Source: Mesobacillus jeotgali (GTDB taxonomy: Bacteria > Bacillota > Bacilli > Bacillales > Cytobacillaceae). Taken from it: a DNA stretch of 64,000 bases. Below are positions 26,983-35,307 of the stretch, one piece after another. A program made the translations under genes and the position numbers. The notes under the pieces were generated by a model, which saw nothing but the letters and a program-made list of their open reading frames with translations, searched no databases and was not told where the DNA came from. How positions within the stretch are numbered: the stretch's first letter is position 1; every line of letters starts with the position of its first letter. The stretch lies in assembly GCF_002874535.1 (NCBI RefSeq), contig NZ_CP025025.1, forward strand, positions 494,001 through 558,000. The letters are read 5' to 3'.

Positions 26983-27012
26983 CCCTCTCGTGTAATGCGA
27001 GGGGGTTTTTTA
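26983..27012 (+). terminator. Rho-independent terminator after the small coiled-coil gene
   Basis: CCCTCTCG-tgtaat-GCGAGGGGG followed by TTTTTT. Confidence 0.9.
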
Positions 27013-27034
27013 TTGAGGTTGTTCTGTTGGGGGG

Positions 27035-27187
27035 GCAATTTTCCAATAAACGGATGAAGCTGCAATTATTTTACTAGACGGTGCAATGAATATCTATGAC
27101 GGTGCAATTATGCCGGTTATCCGTGCAATTAACTGGGGTGAACGCGCAATAATCCAGTTTGAACGTGCAAAAAACCGATGAGGTTCG
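27035..27187 (+). repeat. Tandem array of 21-bp units (GTGCAATTA family)
   Basis: GCAAT/GCAAA anchors at 27035, 27062, 27083, 27104, 27125, 27146 and 27167, the last five spacings being exactly 21. Only the GTGCAATT core is conserved and the other 12-13 bases vary. A further GCAAT occurs at 27206. The same family occurs in reverse at 43099-43208. Confidence 0.82.
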
Positions 27188-27382
27188 AATATGGATATCG
27201 ATCATGCAATGAGGAAGGTATCAAAGGCATGAGGGATTCAATTTCACAGAGCACTAATTTAACCGGATTTTTTTAGAATGAATCTTCCTTACTCCTTACC
27301 AGGTCTCATCTAATCGTGCTACAATTTTCCCTCCACTTTAACCCTCTTTTTAAAAAAATTCTCGGTATTGGTTAAATATCCC

Positions 27383-27433
27383 TTGTTATATTGCATATGA
27401 TGTTATATAGTACATTACAACAGTAATGCACTA
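27383..27433 (+). promoter_or_regulatory. Promoter and operator of the GntR-ABC operon
   Basis: TTGTTA (27383-27388), 16-base spacer and TATAGT (27405-27410). The near-perfect palindrome TAGTACATTAC-aaca-GTAATGCACTA (27408-27433) overlaps the minus-10 and start region, where binding would block transcription. It is the obvious target of the GntR protein encoded next. Confidence 0.72.
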
Positions 27434-27459
27434 TGTAACCTGTTAGAGGAGGTGCGGGG

Positions 27460-27843
27460 TTGATTCTTAATTCAGATAGCATGAAGCCGATTTACGTCCA
27501 AATTGCTGAGTGGCTGGAAACGGAGATTCTCAGCGAGAGTATCAAGAAGGATGAAAAGGTTTATTCACAATATCAGCTTGCGGAGATGCTGAATATCAAT
27601 CCAGCGACAGCGGCAAAAGGGTTGAATATTTTAGCAGATGAAAACATTCTTTATAAAAAGCGCGGTCTCGGGATGTTTGTATCGGAGGATGCGAAGAAGA
27701 TTATAACGGCGAAACGGAGGAACCAGACATTGAAGTCATTGGTGGCTGAGTTGGTGCGGGAAGCGGAGCACCTCCAGGTAACTGAGGAGGAATTGATCGA
27801 AATGATCCAGGAAGCCAAACGGGATTTAAAGGGGGATTCATGA
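27460..27843 (+). CDS. GntR-family regulator, YtrA subfamily
   Basis: 127 residues from a TTG preceded by AGAGGAGG. The N-terminal winged helix has the GntR pattern (PIYVQIAEWLETEIL, then YSQYQLAEMLNINPATAAKGL). Only a short helical C-terminal segment follows, as in the YtrA subfamily, which controls ABC operons responding to cell-wall antibiotics in B. subtilis. It overlaps the ABC ATPase gene by four bases (ATGA). It is predicted to repress its own operon through the palindrome at 27408-27433. Confidence 0.92.
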   Translation: MILNSDSMKPIYVQIAEWLETEILSESIKKDEKVYSQYQLAEMLNINPATAAKGLNILADENILYKKRGLGMFVSEDAKKIITAKRRNQTLKSLVAELVREAEHLQVTEEELIEMIQEAKRDLKGDS

Positions 27844-28745
27844 TGAGTGTGCTGGAGTTCGAAAATGTAACAAAAACATATGGGAAGAAAAAAGCATTGG
27901 ATAACCTTTCATTCTCTCTCGGGGAAAACAAAATTACCGGCCTGATTGGCAGGAATGGAGCCGGCAAGACGACGATGCTGAAAATTGCCGCAGGTTTCAT
28001 GCGCGAGAACTCAGGTGAGGTCAGAGTGTTTGGAGAGAGTCCATTCAATAACCTAACGGTATCTGCCAACATGATCATGATAGATAATGACATGAATTTG
28101 CCAGCAGCATTGGATCTTGAGGAACTGCTGGAATCAGCAGCCGATTTTTATCATAACTGGGATATGAAGCTTGCTCGTAATCTATTTGATTATTTTGGTC
28201 TGGATCCAAAGCAGAATCATGACGGATTATCAAAAGGGATGAAGAATACATTCAACGCAATAATAGGACTGGCGGCACGATGCCCGCTGACTATCTTCGA
28301 TGAACCGACAAATGGAATGGATGCTGGAGTAAGGAAGGATTTTTATCGGGCGCTCTTGAAGGACTATATCGCGAATCCCCGTACGATCATCATTTCAAGC
28401 CATCACTTGAACGAGGTAGAGGATATCCTTGAAGACATATTGCTTCTGAAGGACGGAAAGCAATTTTTGCATATGCCGATTGAAGAACTTCGAGAGTATG
28501 CTGTGGTTGTCAGCGGAAAAGAAGAAGCGATTAAGAACTGGCTTCGAGGCCATGAGGTATTCCATAAAAGCAATACTGAATTCGGAAGGACATATGCGGT
28601 AATCCGCAATGACCTTTCAGATGACCAGATTGCTTCAGCAATGAAAAACAGCCTGGAGTTCTCGACGATTTCAAACGAGGACCTCTGTCTGTATTTGACG
28701 AGCCAGGAGAAAGGCGGGATTGATGATGTATTTAACAAAGGTTAG
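27840..28745 (+). CDS. ABC transporter ATP-binding protein
   Basis: 301 residues. Walker A is GRNGAGKTT (about 38-46), the signature is the variant LSKGM (about 137), and Walker B is LTIFDEPTNGMD, followed by the H-loop SSHH. The LSKGM variant is usual for YtrB-type ATPases controlled by GntR regulators. A C-terminal region of about 80 residues follows the ATPase core. It pairs with the membrane proteins encoded next, as a likely exporter or sensing transporter. A second ATG at 27843 is possible. Confidence 0.9.
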   Translation: MMSVLEFENVTKTYGKKKALDNLSFSLGENKITGLIGRNGAGKTTMLKIAAGFMRENSGEVRVFGESPFNNLTVSANMIMIDNDMNLPAALDLEELLESAADFYHNWDMKLARNLFDYFGLDPKQNHDGLSKGMKNTFNAIIGLAARCPLTIFDEPTNGMDAGVRKDFYRALLKDYIANPRTIIISSHHLNEVEDILEDILLLKDGKQFLHMPIEELREYAVVVSGKEEAIKNWLRGHEVFHKSNTEFGRTYAVIRNDLSDDQIASAMKNSLEFSTISNEDLCLYLTSQEKGGIDDVFNKG

Positions 28746-29472
28746 CCTTTGGGATGTTGTGAAAAAGCAGTTTCGTTTTAAAATGAAATCTTACCGTGGG
28801 ATGTTCACGTCGCTGATGATGCTGCAGATTATCGGGATTCTTTTTTCGCTTGGCGGAGAAGGAGGCGGTGGCGGAGGATCGGAAACTTTCAGCTATGATA
28901 TGAACTATTATTCTGGCAATATCATTCTCGCTTTTATGATGATATGGGCTTTTATCTCAGCAATCGTCGTCACCACCCAGGCTTATCGTTTTGATGATTA
29001 CTCGTTTGTGGCCAACAGGCTGAGCAGTCATTTATCGAATATCATGTTCCTTGGATGGGCAAGTGTCATTGGCGGAGTTACGTTCGTGCTCGCGAGCCAA
29101 TCGTTGAAGCTGGCGATACTGTTCCAGAAGGACCGGGAATTCATCGAAAGCCAGCCAATAACAATGCTGCAAATGGCAGAAGGTCTGGCTGCTACGATTC
29201 TTTATCTGTTCCTGTTCACAGCGCTGGGCTATCTGGTTGGGATGCTGGTGCAGAGGAACAAGGCTTTCATTATAATCCTTCCTGCGCTCCTTTTCGGAAG
29301 TTTGTTTTTAAATGTGTTCCTGGCAAGCGAGTCTACCCTAGTGATCGATATCGGGCAAATCTTTGTGAGAGAGACATCCTTTCTACTTTTTATGTTAAAG
29401 GTGCTTCTCACATCCGCGCTTGCCTATGCAATATCAGTTTGGGTCTCTAACAGCCTGGAGGTGAGGAAATGA
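28723..29472 (+). CDS. ABC transporter permease-like membrane protein
   Basis: 249 residues. The ATG at 28723 overlaps the end of the ATPase gene, with AGGAGAAAGGCGGG upstream. There are six hydrophobic segments, with a Gly-rich loop (GGEGGGGGGSETF) after the first. No family is recognised, but position and topology fit the permease of the GntR-ABC operon. Confidence 0.82.
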   Translation: MMYLTKVSLWDVVKKQFRFKMKSYRGMFTSLMMLQIIGILFSLGGEGGGGGGSETFSYDMNYYSGNIILAFMMIWAFISAIVVTTQAYRFDDYSFVANRLSSHLSNIMFLGWASVIGGVTFVLASQSLKLAILFQKDREFIESQPITMLQMAEGLAATILYLFLFTALGYLVGMLVQRNKAFIIILPALLFGSLFLNVFLASESTLVIDIGQIFVRETSFLLFMLKVLLTSALAYAISVWVSNSLEVRK

Positions 29473-30158
29473 GTATAATCTTTCTATTATTCTTTATTAT
29501 CTTGCTGATGGTCAGTTTCGGGAGTTTTTCAAATAGATTCTTCGGTGCTAGGTTCATGAGCGGAAGCGGCATCACAAAGGTTTTTGCTGGATACCTTATT
29601 ATCCTGCTGGTGGCGGGAATTCTATCATTTTTGGTTCCTGTTGAAGATACATTAGAAGCTGGATACCTGACCGATAAAGAAATTGAAGAAAACGATAGAT
29701 TGAATACCGATATTTATTCTGTAGTTGAATCTGGAAGGATTGAAGAAGCGGAAGGACTTACCAAAAAAGAAACATGGGATTTTCCGCTCAAAGATAAGCT
29801 TCTGGACATAAAGTTTATGGGACAGAATGTAATGATTTTCGTTGAGAAGGTGGATTCTCTAGAGGGGAAAGTAGAATTGACCCATTACTCCACTTATTCC
29901 TATATGGACAATATTGATATAACCGACCGCTTTAAATCACCAGAGATAGAATTAAGTGAATCTACTCTGAAAATCTATCCGCCTGATCATGTGAATATCA
30001 AGCTTGTTAAGTACAAGAACGCATTTCCATTTACCCAATTCAGTGAGGATGGAGAGCAGTTCAACGGCGGATATGGAATGATGCAAGGAATGGAATTCAT
30101 CTATGTAACTGTCCCGGCTGATACTGAGGTCACCGGAGACGGATATGTGATCAACTAA
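29469..30158 (+). CDS. Membrane-anchored protein of the GntR-ABC operon
   Basis: 229 residues, overlapping the permease stop by four bases (ATGA). Two membrane helices (about 2-20 and 36-57) are followed by an extracellular domain rich in beta strands and acidic residues. No family is recognised. The tight coupling suggests it is a subunit or accessory protein of the transporter. Confidence 0.8.
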   Translation: MSIIFLLFFIILLMVSFGSFSNRFFGARFMSGSGITKVFAGYLIILLVAGILSFLVPVEDTLEAGYLTDKEIEENDRLNTDIYSVVESGRIEEAEGLTKKETWDFPLKDKLLDIKFMGQNVMIFVEKVDSLEGKVELTHYSTYSYMDNIDITDRFKSPEIELSESTLKIYPPDHVNIKLVKYKNAFPFTQFSEDGEQFNGGYGMMQGMEFIYVTVPADTEVTGDGYVIN

Positions 30159-30163
30159 TTCAG

Positions 30164-30190
30164 GAGTCCCTAATAATAGGGGCTCTTTTT
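30164..30190 (+). terminator. Terminator of the GntR-ABC operon
   Basis: GAGTCCC-taataata-GGGGCTC followed by TTTTT. Confidence 0.88.
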
Positions 30191-30250
30191 CGTATCTGGC
30201 TCCCTTACGGTATAATGATAGTAAGAGTATTTTTAAATGAGGAATGCAAA

Positions 30251-31309
30251 ATGGCTATACTGAAAAAATTCAATTTTGTCGGAGGAAGGGTTCTTAAAAC
30301 GGGGATTGCGGTCTTCATTACGGCTTTGATTTGTGAGCTGTTGGGGTGGCCGCCGATGTTCGCGGTGATCACTGCCATCGTGACGATTGAACCTACCGCG
30401 GCTGATTCGATAAAAAAAGCATATGTACGATTCCCGGCATCGGCAATTGGCGCTGCTTTTTCCGTCGTCTTCAACTTTGCGTTCGGCGACAGCCCGCTAA
30501 CCTATATGCTCGTTGCCGTCGCAACCATCATTGCCTGCCACAGGCTGCACCTACAGGACGGGGCGCTGGTAGCGGTTTTGACAGGGGTGGCGATGATTTC
30601 AACTGTCCAGGATCATTATTTGTCCAACTTTTTCATCCGTCTCGGTACGACTTTGACCGGGCTAACCGTGTCGACCCTGGTGAACCTGCTCGTAATCCGT
30701 CCTGACTATTCAAAATCGATCAAGGCAAAAATCCAGCAATTGATTGTGGAGACGGGGAACCTGATAGAAGGCAGGGGAACGGAAATCACAAGGCATCAGC
30801 CGTTGCACCGGGAAACAAGGGCGGATTTTCAAAGAATCCTGAAAGACATGGAAGCTATCGAAACACTATGCAAGCACCAAAAGAAAGAATGGAAGCTGCA
30901 TCAATTCGATCGGAAGGACATGCGGAATATCCATTATGAATTCAAGAAGCTGACTATTTTAAGACAGGTCCATTATCACGTAGGAAATCTAGTTTCGCTC
31001 CCCTCGATGCACCTGCCTGAGGAAAAAGCACAGATAGTCGAAGCCATGGTAAAATCGATCAAGTCCGCCTTCCATCATCCCGATTTTGTAATGGATGAAT
31101 CTCATGATGCCATTGTAAAAGAACTACTGGATTTATTAAGACACGAGGTAGATGTGCGAGAAGCTTACTCCCACCGATTCTCTGAAGAAACGGTCATCTA
31201 TTACGAGCTGGTCTCGATTCATGACCTGCTAGAAGAGTTGAATCACATCCATAAATTTGAAATCAGGCATCAAAGGCTGCTGGGAAAATCTTTGGATATA
31301 AGCTCCTGA
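30251..31309 (+). CDS. Aromatic acid exporter-like (ArAE/DUF939) membrane protein
   Basis: 352 residues from the ATG at 30251 (GAGGAATG site). An N-terminal membrane domain of five to six helices (about 10-150), including WPPMFAVITAIVTIEPT and the GALVAVLTGVAMIS stretch, matches the FUSC/ArAE_1 superfamily. The C-terminal 200 residues are a cytoplasmic helical domain with many His and Glu residues, as in Bacillus YgaE/YqjA-type proteins. A role in exporting aromatic or other organic acids is only a family inference. Confidence 0.85.
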   Translation: MAILKKFNFVGGRVLKTGIAVFITALICELLGWPPMFAVITAIVTIEPTAADSIKKAYVRFPASAIGAAFSVVFNFAFGDSPLTYMLVAVATIIACHRLHLQDGALVAVLTGVAMISTVQDHYLSNFFIRLGTTLTGLTVSTLVNLLVIRPDYSKSIKAKIQQLIVETGNLIEGRGTEITRHQPLHRETRADFQRILKDMEAIETLCKHQKKEWKLHQFDRKDMRNIHYEFKKLTILRQVHYHVGNLVSLPSMHLPEEKAQIVEAMVKSIKSAFHHPDFVMDESHDAIVKELLDLLRHEVDVREAYSHRFSEETVIYYELVSIHDLLEELNHIHKFEIRHQRLLGKSLDISS

Positions 31310-31325
31310 TAGGAGCTTTTTTTCG
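31300..31325 (+). terminator. Terminator overlapping the 3' end of the ArAE gene
   Basis: AAGCTCCT-ga-TAGGAGCTTTTTTTC. The stem begins in the last codons. Confidence 0.9.
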
Positions 31326-31338
31326 TTTGCAGATAAAA

Positions 31339-31780
31339 CTTCGGACAGGTTTGGAGGAGAAGGTGGAAAAGCTGTCCGAACTTAGGTCAACTTCAGACAG
31401 GTTTGGAGGAGAAGGTGGAAAAGCAGTCAGAAGATCGAGCAACTTCTGACAGGTTTAGAGGGAGAGCCAGAAAAGTTGTCAGAACATCAACCAACTTCAG
31501 ACAGGTTTAGAGAGAAAGGCAGAAAAGCTGTCAGAACATCGATTAACTTCGGACAGGTTTGGAGGAGAAGCCACGAAAGCTGTCAGAACATCAACCAACT
31601 TTGGACAGGTTTGGTGGAGAAGCCAGGAAAGTTGTCAGAACATCGACCAACTTGGGACAGGTTTGGAGGAGAAGCCAGGAAAGCTGTCAGAACATCGACC
31701 AACTTCGGACAGGTTTGGAGGGAGAGCCAGGAAAGCTGTCAGAACATCGATTAACTTCAGACAGGTTTGGAGGGACAGTA
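31339..31780 (+). repeat. Tandem array of nine 52-bp units with GGACAG/CTGTC arms
   Basis: Units anchored on CTTCGGACAGGTTTGG at 31339, 31391, 31443, 31495, 31547, 31599, 31651, 31703 and 31755: eight consecutive spacings of exactly 52. Each holds GGACAG ... CTGTCCGAAC or CTGTCAGAAC, so the arms are inverted. Arm centres alternate 32 and 20 bases apart. The Cys-poor frames across it (31476-31754 and 31559-31798) are translations of the repeat. Confidence 0.95.
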
Positions 31781-31931
31781 ACATTTGTTTTCTTATAGGA
31801 GAAACTTCATTTTAACCAGAGGAATGTTGTTTTGTACTTAATTCGTCACTGTCTGGTTATGAATAGTTTTGACAACGTGATATTCTAATTTGTATAGATT
31901 TTCACAATCGCAATCATTGGAGGAATCATCC

Positions 31932-33530
31932 GTGGACGGCATAATTGGTTTGCTAGAGGAACCATTAATTCTACTATTTGTCATATTATTTCTCGGCTCC
32001 GCGCTGGGAGAAATTAAAATACGGGGACTAAGCCTGGGAACATCCGGGGTGCTCTTGGCGGCAATGGTATTCGGCCATTTTGGCTATCAGGTGTCGCCGG
32101 TCATCCAGCAGCTGGGCCTCGGCTTATTTATCGTGGCTGTCGGCTTGTCTGCAGGACCGCGCTTTTTCCGAATGATGAAAACGAGCGGGATCGTTTTCGG
32201 CATCATAAGCCTGTTGATCGTTCTTGTCGCATCAGTCACTACAATTGCTGTGGCCAAGCTGTTTAACCTGTCTCCAGCATTGAGCATCGGAATCATGACT
32301 GGGGCTCTGACGAGTACACCTGGTCTGGCGGCGGCCCTCCAGGCAACAGGCGACCCACTCGCGTCTGTCGGCTACGGTATTGCCTATCCATTCGGAGTAC
32401 TGGCGGTTGTGCTGTTCGTGCAGCTTTTGCCGCGAGTGCTGAAGGTGGACCTGGCAGAGGATTTGAAAAAGAAATCGGGTCCTGTTCGCAATGATGAGTC
32501 ACCTGAAGTTATGACAATCGAAGTCACGGACCCTGCAATCAATAAAAGAACTTTAAAAGAGCTGGAGTTCAATAAATACAATACGGTCGTCATCAGTAGG
32601 GTTATCCGCGGGGACCGGAATATTATCGCTCTCAATGATACAGTCATTCTCGTGGGGGACAGGCTTGTTGCTGTCGGTCTACCGAGTGACTTGAAGAAAC
32701 TGTGCCAGGATATCGGCAGGGAAGTCGAGAACAATTTCAAAAATCACGATAATGTGGAGCTTCGAAAGGTGACCGTAGATTCACTGGAATTAATCGGGAA
32801 GACGATCAGGGAACTTGAATTAAGGCGTACCTACGGAGTGACGGTCACGAGGATTGAACGTGGCGGTTTTGAATTCAACCAGAATGCGAAATGGCGTCTG
32901 GAGCGCGGTGATGTCCTGACGCTTGTGAGCAGTGAAGACCGTTTGGAAGATGTAGAAAAGCTATTTAGCAGAAAGAAACTGACAGTTACGAATATCCATA
33001 TTCTGTCGCTAAGCTTAGTGTTGCTGCTGGGAGTGCTGGCCGGGATGATTCCGTTCCATTTCCCGAAGCTCGGCACGATTACATTCGGCGTTGCCGGCGG
33101 ACCGTTGTTCATCGCTTTAATCATCGGTCACTTTGGTAAACTCGGTCCAATTCATGCGCGCTATTACCAGCCATCGAACCAGGTCATCCGCGATATCGGG
33201 TTGGTCCTATTCCTTGCTGGCGCTGGTACTACAGCAGGAAAAGGTATTGTTCAGGTCATCCAGCAGGAAGGCTTCAACCTTGTCATCGGCGGCGCGATCA
33301 TTACAATTTTGCCAGTTGTTGCCGGGTTTTTCATCGCGAGGAAGCTTTTCCGGCTCAGTATCATTCACTCACTAGGCGCTTTGTGCGGTGGAATGACAAG
33401 TACACCTGGACTCGGAGCCACTAACCAGTTGATGGATTCTGAAGATCCTGCGATCGCTTACGCAGTCGCTTACCCATTCGCGCTTATCTCGGTTGCAGTG
33501 GCATCACAGATTTTGGTTTTCTTTTTATAA
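31932..33530 (+). CDS. AspT/YidE-like antiporter with two RCK_C domains
   Basis: 532 residues from a GTG at 31932 with GGAGGA upstream. An upstream TTG frame has no site. Two membrane halves of about five helices each (about 8-175 and 365-530) contain the inverted-repeat motifs GALTSTPGLAAAL and GGMTSTPGLGATN. Between them are two RCK_C/TrkA_C domains (about 205-270 and 290-355) that bind regulatory ligands. This is the aspartate:alanine exchanger (AAE) superfamily architecture. The substrate is unknown in Bacillaceae. Confidence 0.88.
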   Translation: MDGIIGLLEEPLILLFVILFLGSALGEIKIRGLSLGTSGVLLAAMVFGHFGYQVSPVIQQLGLGLFIVAVGLSAGPRFFRMMKTSGIVFGIISLLIVLVASVTTIAVAKLFNLSPALSIGIMTGALTSTPGLAAALQATGDPLASVGYGIAYPFGVLAVVLFVQLLPRVLKVDLAEDLKKKSGPVRNDESPEVMTIEVTDPAINKRTLKELEFNKYNTVVISRVIRGDRNIIALNDTVILVGDRLVAVGLPSDLKKLCQDIGREVENNFKNHDNVELRKVTVDSLELIGKTIRELELRRTYGVTVTRIERGGFEFNQNAKWRLERGDVLTLVSSEDRLEDVEKLFSRKKLTVTNIHILSLSLVLLLGVLAGMIPFHFPKLGTITFGVAGGPLFIALIIGHFGKLGPIHARYYQPSNQVIRDIGLVLFLAGAGTTAGKGIVQVIQQEGFNLVIGGAIITILPVVAGFFIARKLFRLSIIHSLGALCGGMTSTPGLGATNQLMDSEDPAIAYAVAYPFALISVAVASQILVFFL

Positions 33531-33539
33531 AGCTATTAG

Positions 33540-33573
33540 CTCCTGCTGGACAAAAATCCCGCAGGAGTTTTAT
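33540..33573 (+). terminator. Terminator after the antiporter gene
   Basis: CTCCTGC ... GCAGGAG with a 14-base loop followed by TTTTATTT. Confidence 0.85.
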
Positions 33574-33650
33574 TTATGATGAAAAGATACGGGTTGGAAA
33601 AAATGAATGCCGTCCGTCACCGAACGAAAAGAAAAATTCTCCACAGGTTA

Positions 33651-33699
33651 TTGACAAATTTTACAAACAAGATTATATTATCATTATTGATAATGATAA
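33651..33699 (+). promoter_or_regulatory. Promoter with overlapping 22-bp palindrome, HTH-hydrolase operon
   Basis: TTGACA (33651-33656), 17-base spacer and TATATT (33674-33679) make a strong vegetative promoter. The palindrome TTATCATTA-TTGA-TAATGATAA (33678-33699) overlaps the minus-10 and start point. The GATAAT hexamers recall Fur-family boxes, but their order is not that of a standard Fur or PerR site. The regulator encoded next is the alternative ligand. Confidence 0.7.
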
Positions 33700-33732
33700 T
33701 AATCGCAAACTAATACACAGCAGGTGATCACG

Positions 33733-34305
33733 ATGAAGGAAACGAAAGCAGATCTTATTTTACACCCGGTTCGAATGAAGGTTCTTCACACGTTATCCAG
33801 TGGGAGGAGGAAGACAGTACAGCAGATTGCTGAGAAGCTGCCGGAAGTGCCACAGGCAACTTTGTATCGGCATTTGAAAAAGCTGCTTGATGCAGGGGTA
33901 ATTGAGGTAGTCGAGGAAAACCAGGTTCGCGGAACAATTGAAAAAGTGTATGCTCTGCCGAAAAATAATGAAGTTCTCTCAAGGGAAGAGGTGCTCAAAG
34001 CTGGTCCCGATGAGCATCTGGAATATTTCATGAAGTTTCTTGCCAGTGTCTTGATGGATTTTGAAGCCTATATTCGCCAGCCAAACTATGATTTTCAAAA
34101 AGACATGGCAAGCTTCCGGCAGGCGACCTTGTACGCGAGTGATGAGGAATACAGTGAGTTTATCAGGAAATATGTGGAGTTGATTACGCCGCTGCTCGAA
34201 AATGAAGAAGCGCCGAATAGGAAGAAACGAACGATCACTAATATTTTAACTACCCATAATAACTTTGAAGAGGGGAATAAGGATGATGAACGCCCAGATG
34301 GTTAA
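33733..34305 (+). CDS. Winged-helix transcriptional regulator (ArsR/PadR-like HTH)
   Basis: 190 residues from the ATG at 33733 (CAGGTGA site). Residues about 5-75 form an ArsR-like winged helix (HPVRMKVLHTLSSGRRKTVQ, QATLYRHLKKLLDAGVIEVV). The C-terminal 100 residues are helical and of the type found in Bacillus HTH proteins encoded ahead of alpha/beta hydrolases. No metal-binding Cys is present, so it is not a metal sensor of the classical sort. It overlaps the hydrolase gene by 23 bases. Predicted autoregulator at 33678-33699. Confidence 0.85.
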   Translation: MKETKADLILHPVRMKVLHTLSSGRRKTVQQIAEKLPEVPQATLYRHLKKLLDAGVIEVVEENQVRGTIEKVYALPKNNEVLSREEVLKAGPDEHLEYFMKFLASVLMDFEAYIRQPNYDFQKDMASFRQATLYASDEEYSEFIRKYVELITPLLENEEAPNRKKRTITNILTTHNNFEEGNKDDERPDG

Positions 34306-35242
34306 TGAGGAAATTTCTTTTAACAGTGATGTGAAATTAACAGGAACATTATTGATTCCTGATCAAGGTAAGGAAACCTATCCCGCAATGGTGTTCCTGC
34401 CAGGATCTGGCCAGTTGAATCGTGACGGCAGCACGCCTAATGGAAAATTCAAATTCAATCTTTACAAGGATTTAGCTGAATTGTGTACATCACTTGGATT
34501 TGCAACATTCCGTTACGATAAAAGAGGGATCGGTGAAAGTGAAGGGGATTTTCATTCTGCCGGGCTTTCTGATGCGTTGAAGGATGGAGAAGCTGCACTT
34601 GATATGCTGTCAGCTCATCCGAAGGTAGACGAGAGCAAACTCATCATCATTGGCCACAGCGAAGGTTGCATGGTCGGTACTGCCCTGAACGCTATAAGGC
34701 CGGCAGCAGGATTGGTCCTTCTTTCCGGCGGCGGTGAAACGCTTAAGGAAGCACTGGATCATCAAAGGCAGCTGCTTTACAAAGAGATGAGAGAAAAGAA
34801 GGGAATTCAGGGCTTCATCATCAACAAGTTCAACACTCTTGATAAAGCCGAAAAACAAGCCCAAGGTACCTACAAGAAAATGGTCGATTCCAATAAAGAT
34901 GTAACGAAAACACTAGGCTTCATTAAAATGCCGGCCAAGTATTTCAGGGAGCATTTTGCGCTGGATATAGAAAAGGCGTTGGAGAAGGTTACATGTCCGG
35001 TGCTGGCAATCAATGGCACAAAAGATTTTCAGGCCAACCCTGAAAAGCTGAAGCGCCTTGAACAGTTTGTCCAGGGAGAATTTGAAATCCATGTCGTCGA
35101 AAACATGGACCATGGCTTAAAGGAGCAACTTACGCCGATGAAGCCATCATCCTACAAAAAGGATTACTTAAAAACAATCGGAAAGCCAATTCATCCTGAG
35201 GCGGTTAGGCATCTGAGTTCTTGGCTCGAAAGCAATTTTTAG
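34283..35242 (+). CDS. Alpha/beta hydrolase (prolyl-oligopeptidase-like serine hydrolase)
   Basis: 319 residues from the ATG at 34283, overlapping the regulator gene, with GAGGGG upstream. The oxyanion region is VFLPGSGQ, the nucleophile elbow GHSEGC (about 122), the Asp is in INGTKDFQ (about 255) and the His in ENMDHGL (about 286), so the triad is complete. A helical cap lies between. The substrate is unknown. Expression probably follows the HTH protein. Confidence 0.88.
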   Translation: MMNAQMVNEEISFNSDVKLTGTLLIPDQGKETYPAMVFLPGSGQLNRDGSTPNGKFKFNLYKDLAELCTSLGFATFRYDKRGIGESEGDFHSAGLSDALKDGEAALDMLSAHPKVDESKLIIIGHSEGCMVGTALNAIRPAAGLVLLSGGGETLKEALDHQRQLLYKEMREKKGIQGFIINKFNTLDKAEKQAQGTYKKMVDSNKDVTKTLGFIKMPAKYFREHFALDIEKALEKVTCPVLAINGTKDFQANPEKLKRLEQFVQGEFEIHVVENMDHGLKEQLTPMKPSSYKKDYLKTIGKPIHPEAVRHLSSWLESNF

Positions 35243-35248
35243 ACATTA

Positions 35249-35291
35249 GAAGTCCCATTACCATAGTGGTAATGGGACTTCTTCTTGTTCT
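35249..35291. terminator. Terminator between convergent hydrolase and amidohydrolase
   Basis: GAAGTCCCATTACC-atagt-GGTAATGGGACTTC, a 14-bp perfect stem followed by TTCTTGTT. Confidence 0.9.
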
Positions 35292-35307
35292 TCTGATCAT
35301 CTCGGGC

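Noticed and set aside
31339-31780. CRISPR array
   Set aside because: Whole 52-bp units are similar along their length, with no conserved direct repeat alternating with unique spacers and no cas genes nearby.
31476-31798. Two overlapping 79- and 92-residue frames with a repetitive SEHQPTSDRFG-type sequence
   Set aside because: They are translations of the 52-bp tandem array in two frames, with no ribosome binding site and no frame preference.
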